NCBI GenBank assembly: GCA_963590405.1
Contig: CAVAPE010000038.1
Location: 1 to 22,427, forward strand
DNA length: 22,427 bases
Origin: Limisoma sp963590405
GTDB lineage: Bacteria; Bacteroidota; Bacteroidia; Bacteroidales; Muribaculaceae
Reading direction: 5' to 3'
The position numbers and the translations under genes are program-made. Shown piece by piece: positions 1 to 6,647 of the stretch (the stretch's first letter is position 1; the number at the start of each line of letters is the position of its first letter). A model generated the notes under the pieces. The model made no database searches and was not told the origin of the DNA. It worked only from the letters and a program-made list of their open reading frames with translations.

Positions 1-71
1 TCGTGAAAATCGGCATCAGTTTCGACAGCACCCAGCGCACCATCAGCGACTGGATCATCAAGGAAGAGTAG
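1..71 (+). CDS. 3' end of an unidentified gene
   Basis: An open frame enters from the left edge in the frame beginning at base 3 and ends at the TAG at 69-71. The last residues read VKIGISFDSTQRTISDWIIKEE. Only about 22 residues are visible, too few to name the protein. The frame lies on the same strand as ddh, with a 54-nt gap and no strong terminator between them. A small imperfect hairpin (TTCCG 76-80 with CGGAA 87-91) sits in the gap. The two genes could be co-transcribed, but this is inference. Confidence 0.45.
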   Translation, partial: VKIGISFDSTQRTISDWIIKEE

Positions 72-125
72 TTCCTTCCGCCTTGACGGAAAGGCTCTAA
101 ATACAGCATTTTAAAACGAATCAAT

Positions 126-1013
126 ATGATAAAAGCAGTGATAGTGGGCTACGGCAATATTGGGCATTATGTGCTCGATGCGTTGCTTCAAGCCCCAGAT
201 TTTGAGATAGCCGGAGTGGTGCGCCGCAATGCCTCCGACGTGCCGGTAGAGTTGAAACCCTTTCAAGTTGTCTCGTCGCTCGACGAGGTTGAGGCTGACG
301 TGGCCATCCTCTGTACGCCTACGCGCAGTGTCGAGGAATATGCGCTCAAGGCGTTGGCTTTGGGTATGAATACCGTTGACAGTTTCGACATACATACCAG
401 CATCGTAGACCTTCGCTGCAGCCTTGACAAGGCAGCCAAGGAGCACGGTCGCGTTTCGGTGATTTCTGCTGGATGGGACCCGGGCAGCGACTCCGTTGTG
501 AGAACGTTGATGCAGGCGTGTGCTCCTAAGGGCGTGACCTACACCAACTTCGGACCCGGCATGAGCATGGGACACACGGTGGCAGTGAAAGCCATCGAAG
601 GCGTTAAGGCAGCATTGTCGATGACCATTCCTTTGGGCACGGGCATCCATCGCCGCATGGTCTATGTGGAACTCAAAGACGGCTATGCCCTTGCCGATGT
701 GGCAGCAGCCATCAAAGCCGACCCGTATTTCGCCAATGACGAGACGCACGTGATTGAAGTGCCGTCGGTCGACGACGTGAAGGATATGGGGCACGGCGTA
801 CACATGACCCGCAAAGGCGTGTCGGGAACGACGCAAAACCAGCGATTCGAATTCACGATGTCCATCAACAATCCAGCACTCACCGCGCAGATACTTGTTG
901 GTGCGGCGCGTGCATCGATGAAGCAGCAGCCGGGAGCATACACAATGGTTGAGATTCCAGTAATCGACTTGCTTGCTGGCGACCGCGAGGAATTGCTCCG
1001 CCATTTGGTGTAG
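126..1013 (+). CDS. ddh: meso-diaminopimelate D-dehydrogenase
   Basis: This is a 295-residue NADPH-dependent meso-diaminopimelate dehydrogenase (EC 1.4.1.16). It makes meso-DAP directly from tetrahydrodipicolinate, giving the lysine precursor and the peptidoglycan cross-linking residue, in the cytoplasm. The N-terminus holds a Rossmann dinucleotide motif (G8-Y-G10-N-I-G13), followed by VVRR at 31-34, where the Ddh family contacts the NADPH phosphate. The SAGWDPGSDSV segment (about 113-123) and NFGPGMSMGH segment (about 141-150) are typical of the Ddh catalytic domain. Asn259 in the NNPALTAQ stretch probably matches the substrate-binding Asn of the Corynebacterium enzyme. The length is near the usual size (about 300-320). 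The ATG at 126 puts the Rossmann motif right at the N-terminus, as in homologues. There is no Shine-Dalgarno sequence. A strong hairpin terminator follows the gene. Confidence 0.93.
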   Translation: MIKAVIVGYGNIGHYVLDALLQAPDFEIAGVVRRNASDVPVELKPFQVVSSLDEVEADVAILCTPTRSVEEYALKALALGMNTVDSFDIHTSIVDLRCSLDKAAKEHGRVSVISAGWDPGSDSVVRTLMQACAPKGVTYTNFGPGMSMGHTVAVKAIEGVKAALSMTIPLGTGIHRRMVYVELKDGYALADVAAAIKADPYFANDETHVIEVPSVDDVKDMGHGVHMTRKGVSGTTQNQRFEFTMSINNPALTAQILVGAARASMKQQPGAYTMVEIPVIDLLAGDREELLRHLV

Positions 1014-1032
1014 ATGTTCTAAGAGGATTAAT

Positions 1033-1067
1033 AAATGTCGGAAAATGCGCTTTTCCGACATTTTTTG
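1033..1067 (+). terminator. rho-independent terminator after ddh
   Basis: A perfect 13-bp inverted repeat (AAATGTCGGAAAA at 1033-1045, TTTTCCGACATTT at 1051-1063) with the 5-nt loop TGCGC runs straight into a T-tract (1061-1066). It begins 19 nt after the ddh stop. It separates ddh from ilvE, whose -7 box begins just 3 nt downstream of the T-tract. Confidence 0.85.
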
Positions 1068-1069
1068 TG

Positions 1070-1077
1070 TAGTTTTG
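1070..1077 (+). promoter_or_regulatory. Bacteroidota -7 box for ilvE
   Basis: TAGTTTTG matches the Bacteroidota -7 consensus TAnnTTTG exactly and lies 24 nt before the ilvE ATG. I see no good TTTG -33 element at the usual spacing, because the ddh terminator hairpin occupies that place. The predicted start is near 1081, giving a leader of about 20 nt. Confidence 0.6.
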
Positions 1078-1101
1078 CATCAGAATTTAACGACATAAGA
1101 T

Positions 1102-2133
1102 ATGAAAAAAGAGTTGAACATAGATTGGGCGAATCTTTCGTTCGGTTATATCCCAACTGACTACAATGTTCGCTGCGTGTATAAGGACGGCGAATGGGGC
1201 GATATAGAAGTAACGTCGTCGGAGTTGATACCGATGCATATGGCAGCAAGTTGCCTCCACTACGGACAAGAGGCTTTTGAAGGTCTCAAGGCGTTTGAGG
1301 GCAAGGATGGCAAGGTGCGTGTATTCCGCATGGACGAGAATGCAAAGCGCATCCAGCGTTCGGCAGAAGGCATAATGATGCCAGCATTGCCAGAGGAACG
1401 CTTCAAGGAAATGGTAGAACTGGTGGTGCGCAAGAACGCGCGTTTCGTTCCGCCATACGGCAGTGGCGCATCGCTCTATATCCGTCCGCTGGAAATCGGT
1501 ATGACGGCACAAGTGGGTGTGAAGCCCGCTTCTGAATACCTGTTTGTGATTTTCGTAACTCCGGTAGGTCCATACTTCAAGGGCGGTTTCTCGACCACTC
1601 CTTATGTGATTACTCGCAAGTACGACCGTGCAGCGCCTCTCGGCACTGGCATATATAAAGTAGGCGGAAACTATGCAGCCAGCCTTCGCGCAAGTAGCGA
1701 AGCCCATGCTGCCGGCTATTCGGCTGAGTTCTATCTCGACGCACGCGAAAAGAAATATATCGACGAGTGCGGTGCAGCCAACTTCTTCGGCATCAAGGAC
1801 AACACCTACATCACTCCGTTGTCGACCTCGATTCTGCCGTCAATCACCAACAAGAGTTTGATGCAGTTGGCAGAGGATCTCGGCATCAAGGTGGAACGTC
1901 GTCACATCCCTGAAGAGGAACTCTCTACATTTGAGGAGGCAGGCGCTTGCGGCACAGCAGCCGTAATCAGCCCGATTGAGCGCATCGACGACCCAGAGAA
2001 CAACCACACATACGTGATTTCGAAGGACGGCAAGCCAGGTCCAATCAGCACAAAACTCTACCACCTGTTGCGCGGCATCCAACTTGGCGAAGAGCCCGAC
2101 GTGCACAACTGGAACACAATCATCGAACTGTAA
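1102..2133 (+). CDS. ilvE: branched-chain amino acid aminotransferase
   Basis: This is a 343-residue fold-type IV PLP aminotransferase (EC 2.6.1.42). It interconverts Leu, Ile and Val with their 2-oxo acids, using glutamate/2-oxoglutarate, in the cytoplasm. Family marks are LHYGQEAFEGLKAF (52-65), the PLP-binding lysine in GTGIYKVGGNYAAS (Lys186), DECGAANFFG (221-230) and the cofactor-phosphate loop ACGTAAVISP (282-291). The length fits the eukaryote-like long BCAT subfamily common in Bacteroidota. The ATG at 1102 follows a -7 box and yields the expected MKKELNIDWANLSFGY start. The HD-domain gene begins 5 nt after its stop, so the two are probably one transcript. Confidence 0.94.
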   Translation: MKKELNIDWANLSFGYIPTDYNVRCVYKDGEWGDIEVTSSELIPMHMAASCLHYGQEAFEGLKAFEGKDGKVRVFRMDENAKRIQRSAEGIMMPALPEERFKEMVELVVRKNARFVPPYGSGASLYIRPLEIGMTAQVGVKPASEYLFVIFVTPVGPYFKGGFSTTPYVITRKYDRAAPLGTGIYKVGGNYAASLRASSEAHAAGYSAEFYLDAREKKYIDECGAANFFGIKDNTYITPLSTSILPSITNKSLMQLAEDLGIKVERRHIPEEELSTFEEAGACGTAAVISPIERIDDPENNHTYVISKDGKPGPISTKLYHLLRGIQLGEEPDVHNWNTIIEL

Positions 2134-2138
2134 GAGTT

Positions 2139-2690
2139 ATGATAGGAGAATTGTCGGCGAAGGACGTGCTGCTGAAATTCTACGATGAGGATAGCGACCT
2201 GTTTCGCCTGTTGTGGAAGCACAGTTGCCAAGTGGCAGAGATGTCGCTCGACATCGCTGCGCATTACCCAGAGGCAGACACCGACTTCGTCTACGATGCA
2301 GCGTTGCTTCACGATGTGGGCATAATCAAGACCCATGCGCCGAAGATTTTCTGCAACGGCACAGAGCCGTATATCCGCCACGGCATTCTCGGCGCAGAGA
2401 TGCTCCGCGGCCTTGGCGACGGAATGGAACGCTATGCTCGAGTGTGCGAGCGCCACACTGGTGCTGGCATCTCGAAAGAAGAGATAGAGCGCGACAATCT
2501 GCCGTTGCCGCTGAAGGATTTCGTGCCTGAAACGCTGGAAGAGAAGATTGTGTGCTATGCCGACAAGTTCTTTTCCAAGTCGAACGTCAACGACGTTAAG
2601 ACCGTTGACTACATCCGCGAGGATCTCGCCAAATTTGGCAAAGGTCAACTCGCACGTTTCGATGAGATGAACGCGATGTTCAACCGCTGA
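2139..2690 (+). CDS. HD-domain (HDIG-type) phosphohydrolase
   Basis: This is a 183-residue cytoplasmic HD-superfamily protein. The metal-binding set is visible: His28 (KHS), His58-Asp59 in the ALLHDVGI motif (the HDIG variant HDVG), His81, His105 and Asp142 (YADKFF). Family members are metal-dependent phosphohydrolases or phosphodiesterases acting on nucleotides or phosphate esters; the substrate here cannot be told. It begins 5 nt after ilvE and is probably translated from the same message, though nothing in the sequence links it to branched-chain amino acids. There are no membrane segments and no second domain, which argues against a PgpH/7TMR-HD or RNase Y-like protein. Confidence 0.85.
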   Translation: MIGELSAKDVLLKFYDEDSDLFRLLWKHSCQVAEMSLDIAAHYPEADTDFVYDAALLHDVGIIKTHAPKIFCNGTEPYIRHGILGAEMLRGLGDGMERYARVCERHTGAGISKEEIERDNLPLPLKDFVPETLEEKIVCYADKFFSKSNVNDVKTVDYIREDLAKFGKGQLARFDEMNAMFNR

Positions 2691-2713
2691 CGCGGCATTG
2701 CATATTGATAAAT

Positions 2714-2747
2714 TCGGGGCGGCTAATTTTTCGGTTAGCCGCCCCGA
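2714..2747 (+). terminator. GC-rich hairpin after the HD-domain gene
   Basis: A perfect 13-bp stem (TCGGGGCGGCTAA at 2714-2726, TTAGCCGCCCCGA at 2735-2747) with an 8-nt loop starts 24 nt after the stop. It is very stable but no T-tract follows; the run of five T lies in the loop. It probably protects or ends the ilvE-HD transcript. Termination itself is inferred. Confidence 0.6.
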
Positions 2748-2772
2748 CTGCGTTCAGACGGTTGCGAGGGTA

Positions 2773-2803
2773 TTGCTTTTTTACAAAAATTTTAGTAATT
2801 TCG
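2773..2803 (+). promoter_or_regulatory. candidate promoter for the YczE-like gene
   Basis: TTG at 2773-2775 is followed after 20 nt by TAATTTCG at 2796-2803, one mismatch from the -7 consensus TAnnTTTG. Spacing fits the Bacteroidota -33/-7 arrangement. The leader to the ATG at 2896 would be about 88 nt. Confidence 0.45.
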
Positions 2804-2895
2804 CGGAAAATTAAGAAGACGGTCTGCGCGATTGGTATCTTTTAGGTTTGTTTTTTGTGGGAGCGCAGCCGCATCGATAAAAGCAGTTTTTTTAG

Positions 2896-3630
2896 ATGAA
2901 AGAAAAGATTATTTCGTTTTGTTGGCAGCATTTCTTGCTGCTTTTGTCATTGTGGATAATGACAGCCGGCGTCGCAGTTTGCGTGCGCTCAATGCTCGGG
3001 TCGAGCGTAATCAGTGTTTTACCTTATGTTTTCCAAAGTGCGGGTGAGAAATCGATGGCACCAGCGTTGACCATCGGTCAGTACACCTATATTATGAACG
3101 GCATCCTCGTGCTGGGGCAGATTTGTGTGCTTCGTCGCCAGTTCGAGTTGGTGCAACTCTTTCAACTCCTTGTTGGCTTCGTGTTTGGCTCTCTGATTGA
3201 TTTCAATATGATGCTTACCACATGGGTCGTGCCTACGACCATTGTCGCAAAAATCGTTGCGCAGGTGGTGGGCTGCACAATCCTCGCCATCGGCATTGCG
3301 CTGGAAGTGAGATGCGGAAGTGTTACGATGCCCGGTGAGGGATTCCCGGTGGCAATCAGCCAAGTTACGAAAGTGGAATTTCCGAAGGTTAAAATCTGCG
3401 TCGACACCTCGCTCGTGGTGCTCGGCATCATTGCCTGCTACGCCTTCTTCGGCGAGTGGCTTTGGCACATCGTGGGTATCGGCACACTCTTCGCCATGTT
3501 CTACGTCGGCTATATGGTGCGTGTGTTTGGCAAGCATCTCGGTTGGTTTGAGCACATGCTCGCCTACCGTCCAGGCTTCCGTCGCTACATCTACGGTCTT
3601 GCCCGTTTTATCTACACTAAAATCAAGTGA
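2896..3630 (+). CDS. YczE/YyaS/YitT-type integral membrane protein
   Basis: This is a 244-residue polytopic inner-membrane protein. Likely membrane spans lie near residues 12-31, 61-78, 84-102, 111-136, 170-186 and 190-210. The loop motif MPGEGFP (145-151) after ALEVRCGSVT is a recognisable mark of the YczE/YitT-like family (DUF6198 group). The biochemical role of the family is unknown; a transporter has been suggested for some members, and I assign none here. The C-terminus is basic (RRYIYGLARFIYTKIK) and probably cytoplasmic. The gene is monocistronic and converges on lpxB: its last 19 bp overlap the lpxB 3' end. Confidence 0.8.
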   Translation: MKEKIISFCWQHFLLLLSLWIMTAGVAVCVRSMLGSSVISVLPYVFQSAGEKSMAPALTIGQYTYIMNGILVLGQICVLRRQFELVQLFQLLVGFVFGSLIDFNMMLTTWVVPTTIVAKIVAQVVGCTILAIGIALEVRCGSVTMPGEGFPVAISQVTKVEFPKVKICVDTSLVVLGIIACYAFFGEWLWHIVGIGTLFAMFYVGYMVRVFGKHLGWFEHMLAYRPGFRRYIYGLARFIYTKIK

Positions 3631-4748
3631 CGCAAGTCGTCGATTAACTGCTCTGCGGCGGTGGCAGCGCTGTCGGTTGAGCCCAGTCGGGCATTGACCG
3701 TCTTGTAACCCTCAAGCATGCGCCGATGCGTGTCGGTGTCGGAGAGGAGTGGCTTCAGATGCTCGGCGATGTTGTCGGCGTTGCACAGATGGAGCAGCAG
3801 TTCCGGAACAACCGCCTTGTCGGCTATGAGGTTGGGTAGCGACACAAAACGCACTTTCAGGATGTGCTTGAACAAGTTGTAGGACAGCCGCGAGCCATTG
3901 GCACGGTAACACACCACCTGTGGGCAGCCTATGGCAGCCGTTTCGAGTGTGGCGGTGCCCGACGTCACCAACGCCGCCTCGGAGTAGGCGAGTAGGGGAT
4001 AGGTGGCATCGTAGACCACGTTGAGCCCTGGCTTTACCGACTCGTAGAAATTGCGGTCGACGTTTGGCGCGCCGGCGACAACCATCTGCACATCAAAGCG
4101 ACTTGCCGCATCAACCATCAGTGTGAGGTTATTGCGTATTTCGCCAAGGCGCGACCCCGGAAGCAGCGCCACAACAGGCTTGCTGTCGTCAATGCCGATG
4201 CTCTTGAAAAATTCCTCCCGTGGAGGCATCGACTTCATCGCCTCCGCAATCTCGTTGGCAGTGGGGTTGCCCACATAGTCGACCTTATAGTCGTGACCAG
4301 CGAAAAACTCCGTCTCAAAGGGGAGTATAGAGAAAACCTTGTTTACATATTTCTTTATCGACTTCACGCGCCATTCCTTCCAAGCCCATACCTTCGGCGA
4401 GATGTAGTAGTACACAGGGGTACCCTTAGAATGGGCGTACTTCGCAATCTTCAGGTTGAACGACGGATAGTCGATGAGAATAACCGCGTCGGGGCGGAAC
4501 TGGCTGATAGCCTCCTTCGCACGCTTCATATTGCCGAGGATGTCCGACAGATGGCGCAGCACTTCCGAGAAAGCCATGTAAGCCATCCGCTTGTAGTGGA
4601 TTACGGGCGCAACGCCAGTAGCCTTCTCCATGCAGTCGCCACCGAGAAACGCAAATTCGGCGTTCTTGTCGGCGTTGCGTAGTGCGGAAATCAGTCGTCC
4701 GGCATGCAAATCGCCCGAAGCCTCGCCGGCAATAAGGAAATATCTCAT
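3612..4748 (-). CDS. lpxB: lipid-A-disaccharide synthase
   Basis: This is a 378-residue GT19 glycosyltransferase (EC 2.4.1.182). It joins UDP-2,3-diacylglucosamine and lipid X to make the lipid A disaccharide at the inner face of the inner membrane. Family motifs are GEASGDLH (8-15), YISPKVWAWKEWRVKSIKKY (115-134), the nucleotide-binding LLPGSRLGEI (195-204) and VTSGTATLET (261-270). The frame stays open upstream to 4958, but the start at 4748 is chosen because it gives the family N-terminus MRYFLIAGEASGD; the 70-residue extension would run across the divergent gene. No surE neighbour is present. It converges with the YczE-like gene and diverges from the acyltransferase operon. Confidence 0.93.
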   Translation of the reverse strand: MRYFLIAGEASGDLHAGRLISALRNADKNAEFAFLGGDCMEKATGVAPVIHYKRMAYMAFSEVLRHLSDILGNMKRAKEAISQFRPDAVILIDYPSFNLKIAKYAHSKGTPVYYYISPKVWAWKEWRVKSIKKYVNKVFSILPFETEFFAGHDYKVDYVGNPTANEIAEAMKSMPPREEFFKSIGIDDSKPVVALLPGSRLGEIRNNLTLMVDAASRFDVQMVVAGAPNVDRNFYESVKPGLNVVYDATYPLLAYSEAALVTSGTATLETAAIGCPQVVCYRANGSRLSYNLFKHILKVRFVSLPNLIADKAVVPELLLHLCNADNIAEHLKPLLSDTDTHRRMLEGYKTVNARLGSTDSAATAAEQLIDDLRHLILV

Positions 4749-4772
4749 AAACGAAAAGGTTTTGTTATGGTG

Positions 4773-4780
4773 CAAAGTTA
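4773..4780 (-). promoter_or_regulatory. -7 box for lpxB
   Basis: On the minus strand the sequence reads TAACTTTG, an exact TAnnTTTG. It lies 24 nt upstream of the lpxB ATG, so the leader would be about 20 nt. No clear -33 TTTG is seen; the expected place overlaps the opposing -7 box at 4793-4800. Confidence 0.55.
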
Positions 4781-4792
4781 CGATAAACGCAT

Positions 4793-4800
4793 TACCTTTG
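4793..4800 (+). promoter_or_regulatory. -7 box for the lipid acyltransferase operon
   Basis: TACCTTTG is an exact TAnnTTTG ending 8 nt before the ATG at 4809. If used, the transcript would be nearly leaderless. No -33 TTTG is seen at normal spacing. The box lies back to back with the lpxB box, with 12 bp between them. Confidence 0.45.
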
Positions 4801-4808
4801 TGATAGAA

Positions 4809-5636
4809 ATGGAAGAAAATGTAGTTAAAATAGATATCCGCGAGGCAATCCGTAGCAAGATGCCCAAGGCGGCAAAATTCATTCCGGGTTTTGTCTACTC
4901 CTGGCTTGCGCGGCTCATTAGGCAAAAAGAACTCAACCAAGTGCTTGCCGACAACCACGGCAAGACTGGCAGTGACTTTGCCCAGGGTGCGCTACGCACG
5001 CTCGGCGTGGGGCTGAAAGTAGTGGGCGAGGAGAACATCCCCGACAACGGGCGGTTTGTCTTCGTGTCCAACCATCCTCTTGGCGGTCTCGACGGCATCG
5101 GCTTGATAGCGTTTCTCGGCAAGCGCTATGGCGATGAAAATCTGCATTTTCTCGTTAATGACGTGCTGATGGCGGTGAAGCCGCTCGACAATGTGTTTCT
5201 TCCCATAAACAAATACGGTTCGCAGTCGCGGCAGTCGATGCGCGCCGTCGACGAAGCCTACAAGGGCGACGGTCAGATAGGCACATTTCCCGCCGGACTT
5301 TGTTCCCGTGAGGGGGCAGATGGCAAGGTGCGCGACCTCGAATGGAAGAAATCTTTTGTGGCGAAGTGCGTAGAAACCCACCGCGACGTTATTCCTATAT
5401 ATTTTAGCGGACTTAATTCCCGATTTTTTTATAAATTTGCAAAATACCGCAAGAAAGTGGGAATTAAGTTTAACATCGAATTGATACTTCTGCCGGGCGA
5501 GATGGTGAAAAACCGTGGGGCAGAGTTTGAAATACATATTGGTAAGCCTATCGCATGGACTGACTTCGACGACAGCCGCACTTATGCGCAATGGGCAGAC
5601 TATGTAAAACAGCAAGTCTACGGCATGGCCCGATAG
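4809..5636 (+). CDS. glsA: PlsC-like O-acyltransferase, probable glycine-lipid synthesis (GlsA-like)
   Basis: This is a 275-residue lysophospholipid-acyltransferase-like protein, acting at the inner membrane. The acyltransferase motif is SNHPLGGLDG, with His89 and Asp95 separated by five residues rather than the classic four. FPAGLCSRE (160-168) matches the later substrate-binding block (EGTR-like). In Bacteroides, a PlsC-like GlsA and an N-acyltransferase GlsB make the N-acyl, O-acyl glycine lipids; this gene is followed 12 nt later by a GlsB-like gene, which supports the same role. A start at 4809 (MEENVVKIDIREAIRSKMPK) is preferred. The frame is open upstream to 4704, but earlier starts would run into lpxB and the promoter. 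A plain 1-acylglycerol-3-phosphate acyltransferase is the alternative. Confidence 0.78.
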   Translation: MEENVVKIDIREAIRSKMPKAAKFIPGFVYSWLARLIRQKELNQVLADNHGKTGSDFAQGALRTLGVGLKVVGEENIPDNGRFVFVSNHPLGGLDGIGLIAFLGKRYGDENLHFLVNDVLMAVKPLDNVFLPINKYGSQSRQSMRAVDEAYKGDGQIGTFPAGLCSREGADGKVRDLEWKKSFVAKCVETHRDVIPIYFSGLNSRFFYKFAKYRKKVGIKFNIELILLPGEMVKNRGAEFEIHIGKPIAWTDFDDSRTYAQWADYVKQQVYGMAR

Positions 5637-5648
5637 ACGGACGAGGAA

Positions 5649-6647
5649 ATGAAAGTAGAAAGCATCATAGCACCGGTTCACAAGAGCCTGTTGAAGATGG
5701 AACTGACGGAGGCACGGTTTCTCCGCAACACAAACAAGGGTCACAATGAAATCTACATTGTGGACTCGGAAAACTCTCCCAATATTATGTGGGAGATAGG
5801 GCGTCTGCGCGAAATCGCGTTCCGCGCATCTGGCGGCGGCACGGGAAAGAGTGCCGACATCGACGAGTTTGATACGATGGACGACCCTTGCCAGCAACTG
5901 ATTGTGTGGAATCCCGAAGCCGAAGAAATTGTCGGCGGCTATCGCTTTATCCTCGGTGAAAACATCAAGATTGAAAACGGTGTGCCGCACATCGCAATGT
6001 CGCACATGTTCGGCTTTTCGGAAGATTTTCTGAAAAACAAGTTGCCCTACACCATCGAACTCGGACGCTCTTTCGTGTCGGTCGAGTATCAGTCGACCAA
6101 GGCTGGCGTCAAGGCACTTTATGCCCTCGACAACATCTGGGACGGACTTGGCGCGCTGACGGTGGTCTATCCGCAAATCAAATATATGTTCGGCAAGATG
6201 ACCATGTATCCCAGTTATCCGCACGAGTGCCGCAACATGATTCTCTACTTCCTCGACAAATATTTCCACGACGACGAAAGGATGGTTTATCCGCTGAAGC
6301 CGCTCGAAACACATATCGACGAGGCGCGGATGCGCTCGATTTTCTGTGGGGCAACGTTCCGCGAGGACTATCGCATACTCAATAGCAACGTGCGCGCGCA
6401 GGGCATGAACATACCGCCGCTCGTCAACAGTTATATGAATCTGTCGCCAAAGATGAAAGTGCTCGGCACCGCCATCAATGACGAATTTGGCGATGTGGAG
6501 GAAACGGGCATCTTCCTTGCAATATCCGACATCTATGAGGATAAGAAGATGCGCCACATTCGGTCATTCTATCAGCGCTTCATCGAGTACCGCCAGATGA
6601 TGGTGGCACGCATGCGCGAATATTCAAAAAATAGAAACAACAGATGA
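5649..6647 (+). CDS. glsB: GNAT-type N-acyltransferase (GlsB/OlsB-like, hemolysin-like family)
   Basis: This 332-residue protein belongs to the GNAT-like group that includes ornithine-acyl-ACP N-acyltransferase OlsB and Bacteroides GlsB. These transfer a 3-hydroxyacyl chain from acyl-ACP to the amino group of an amino acid (glycine in Bacteroides). Visible marks are IGRLREIAFRASGGGTG (50-66), the core strand VGGYRFI (95-101) and ELGRSFV (137-143), the counterpart of the ELGR block in OlsB. It is longer than OlsB, as in other Bacteroidota. It starts 12 nt after the PlsC-like gene, and its stop overlaps the next ATG (ATGA, 6644-6647), implying translational coupling. Glycine rather than ornithine as substrate is inferred from phylum knowledge. 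Confidence 0.8.
   Translation: MKVESIIAPVHKSLLKMELTEARFLRNTNKGHNEIYIVDSENSPNIMWEIGRLREIAFRASGGGTGKSADIDEFDTMDDPCQQLIVWNPEAEEIVGGYRFILGENIKIENGVPHIAMSHMFGFSEDFLKNKLPYTIELGRSFVSVEYQSTKAGVKALYALDNIWDGLGALTVVYPQIKYMFGKMTMYPSYPHECRNMILYFLDKYFHDDERMVYPLKPLETHIDEARMRSIFCGATFREDYRILNSNVRAQGMNIPPLVNSYMNLSPKMKVLGTAINDEFGDVEETGIFLAISDIYEDKKMRHIRSFYQRFIEYRQMMVARMREYSKNRNNR

Noticed and set aside
111..1061. 316-residue minus-strand frame opposite ddh
   Set aside because: It mirrors ddh, whose plus-strand protein is a full and convincing family member; the antisense product is His/Cys/Arg-rich and unlike a real protein.
4704..4808. Longer starts (4704 or 4767) for the PlsC-like acyltransferase
   Set aside because: 4704 overlaps lpxB, and both include the promoter-like sequence; homologues, as I recall them, start close to the MEENVVKIDI segment.
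4749..4958. Longer lpxB start at 4958
   Set aside because: The extra 70 residues are unlike any LpxB N-terminus and would overlap the divergent gene; MRYFLIAGEASGD at 4748 is the family start.
4992..6557. 521-residue open frame on the minus strand across both lipid acyltransferase genes
   Set aside because: It is an antisense shadow of two clearly coding, conserved genes; the translation is His/Arg/Val-rich, with no recognisable domain and no promoter.
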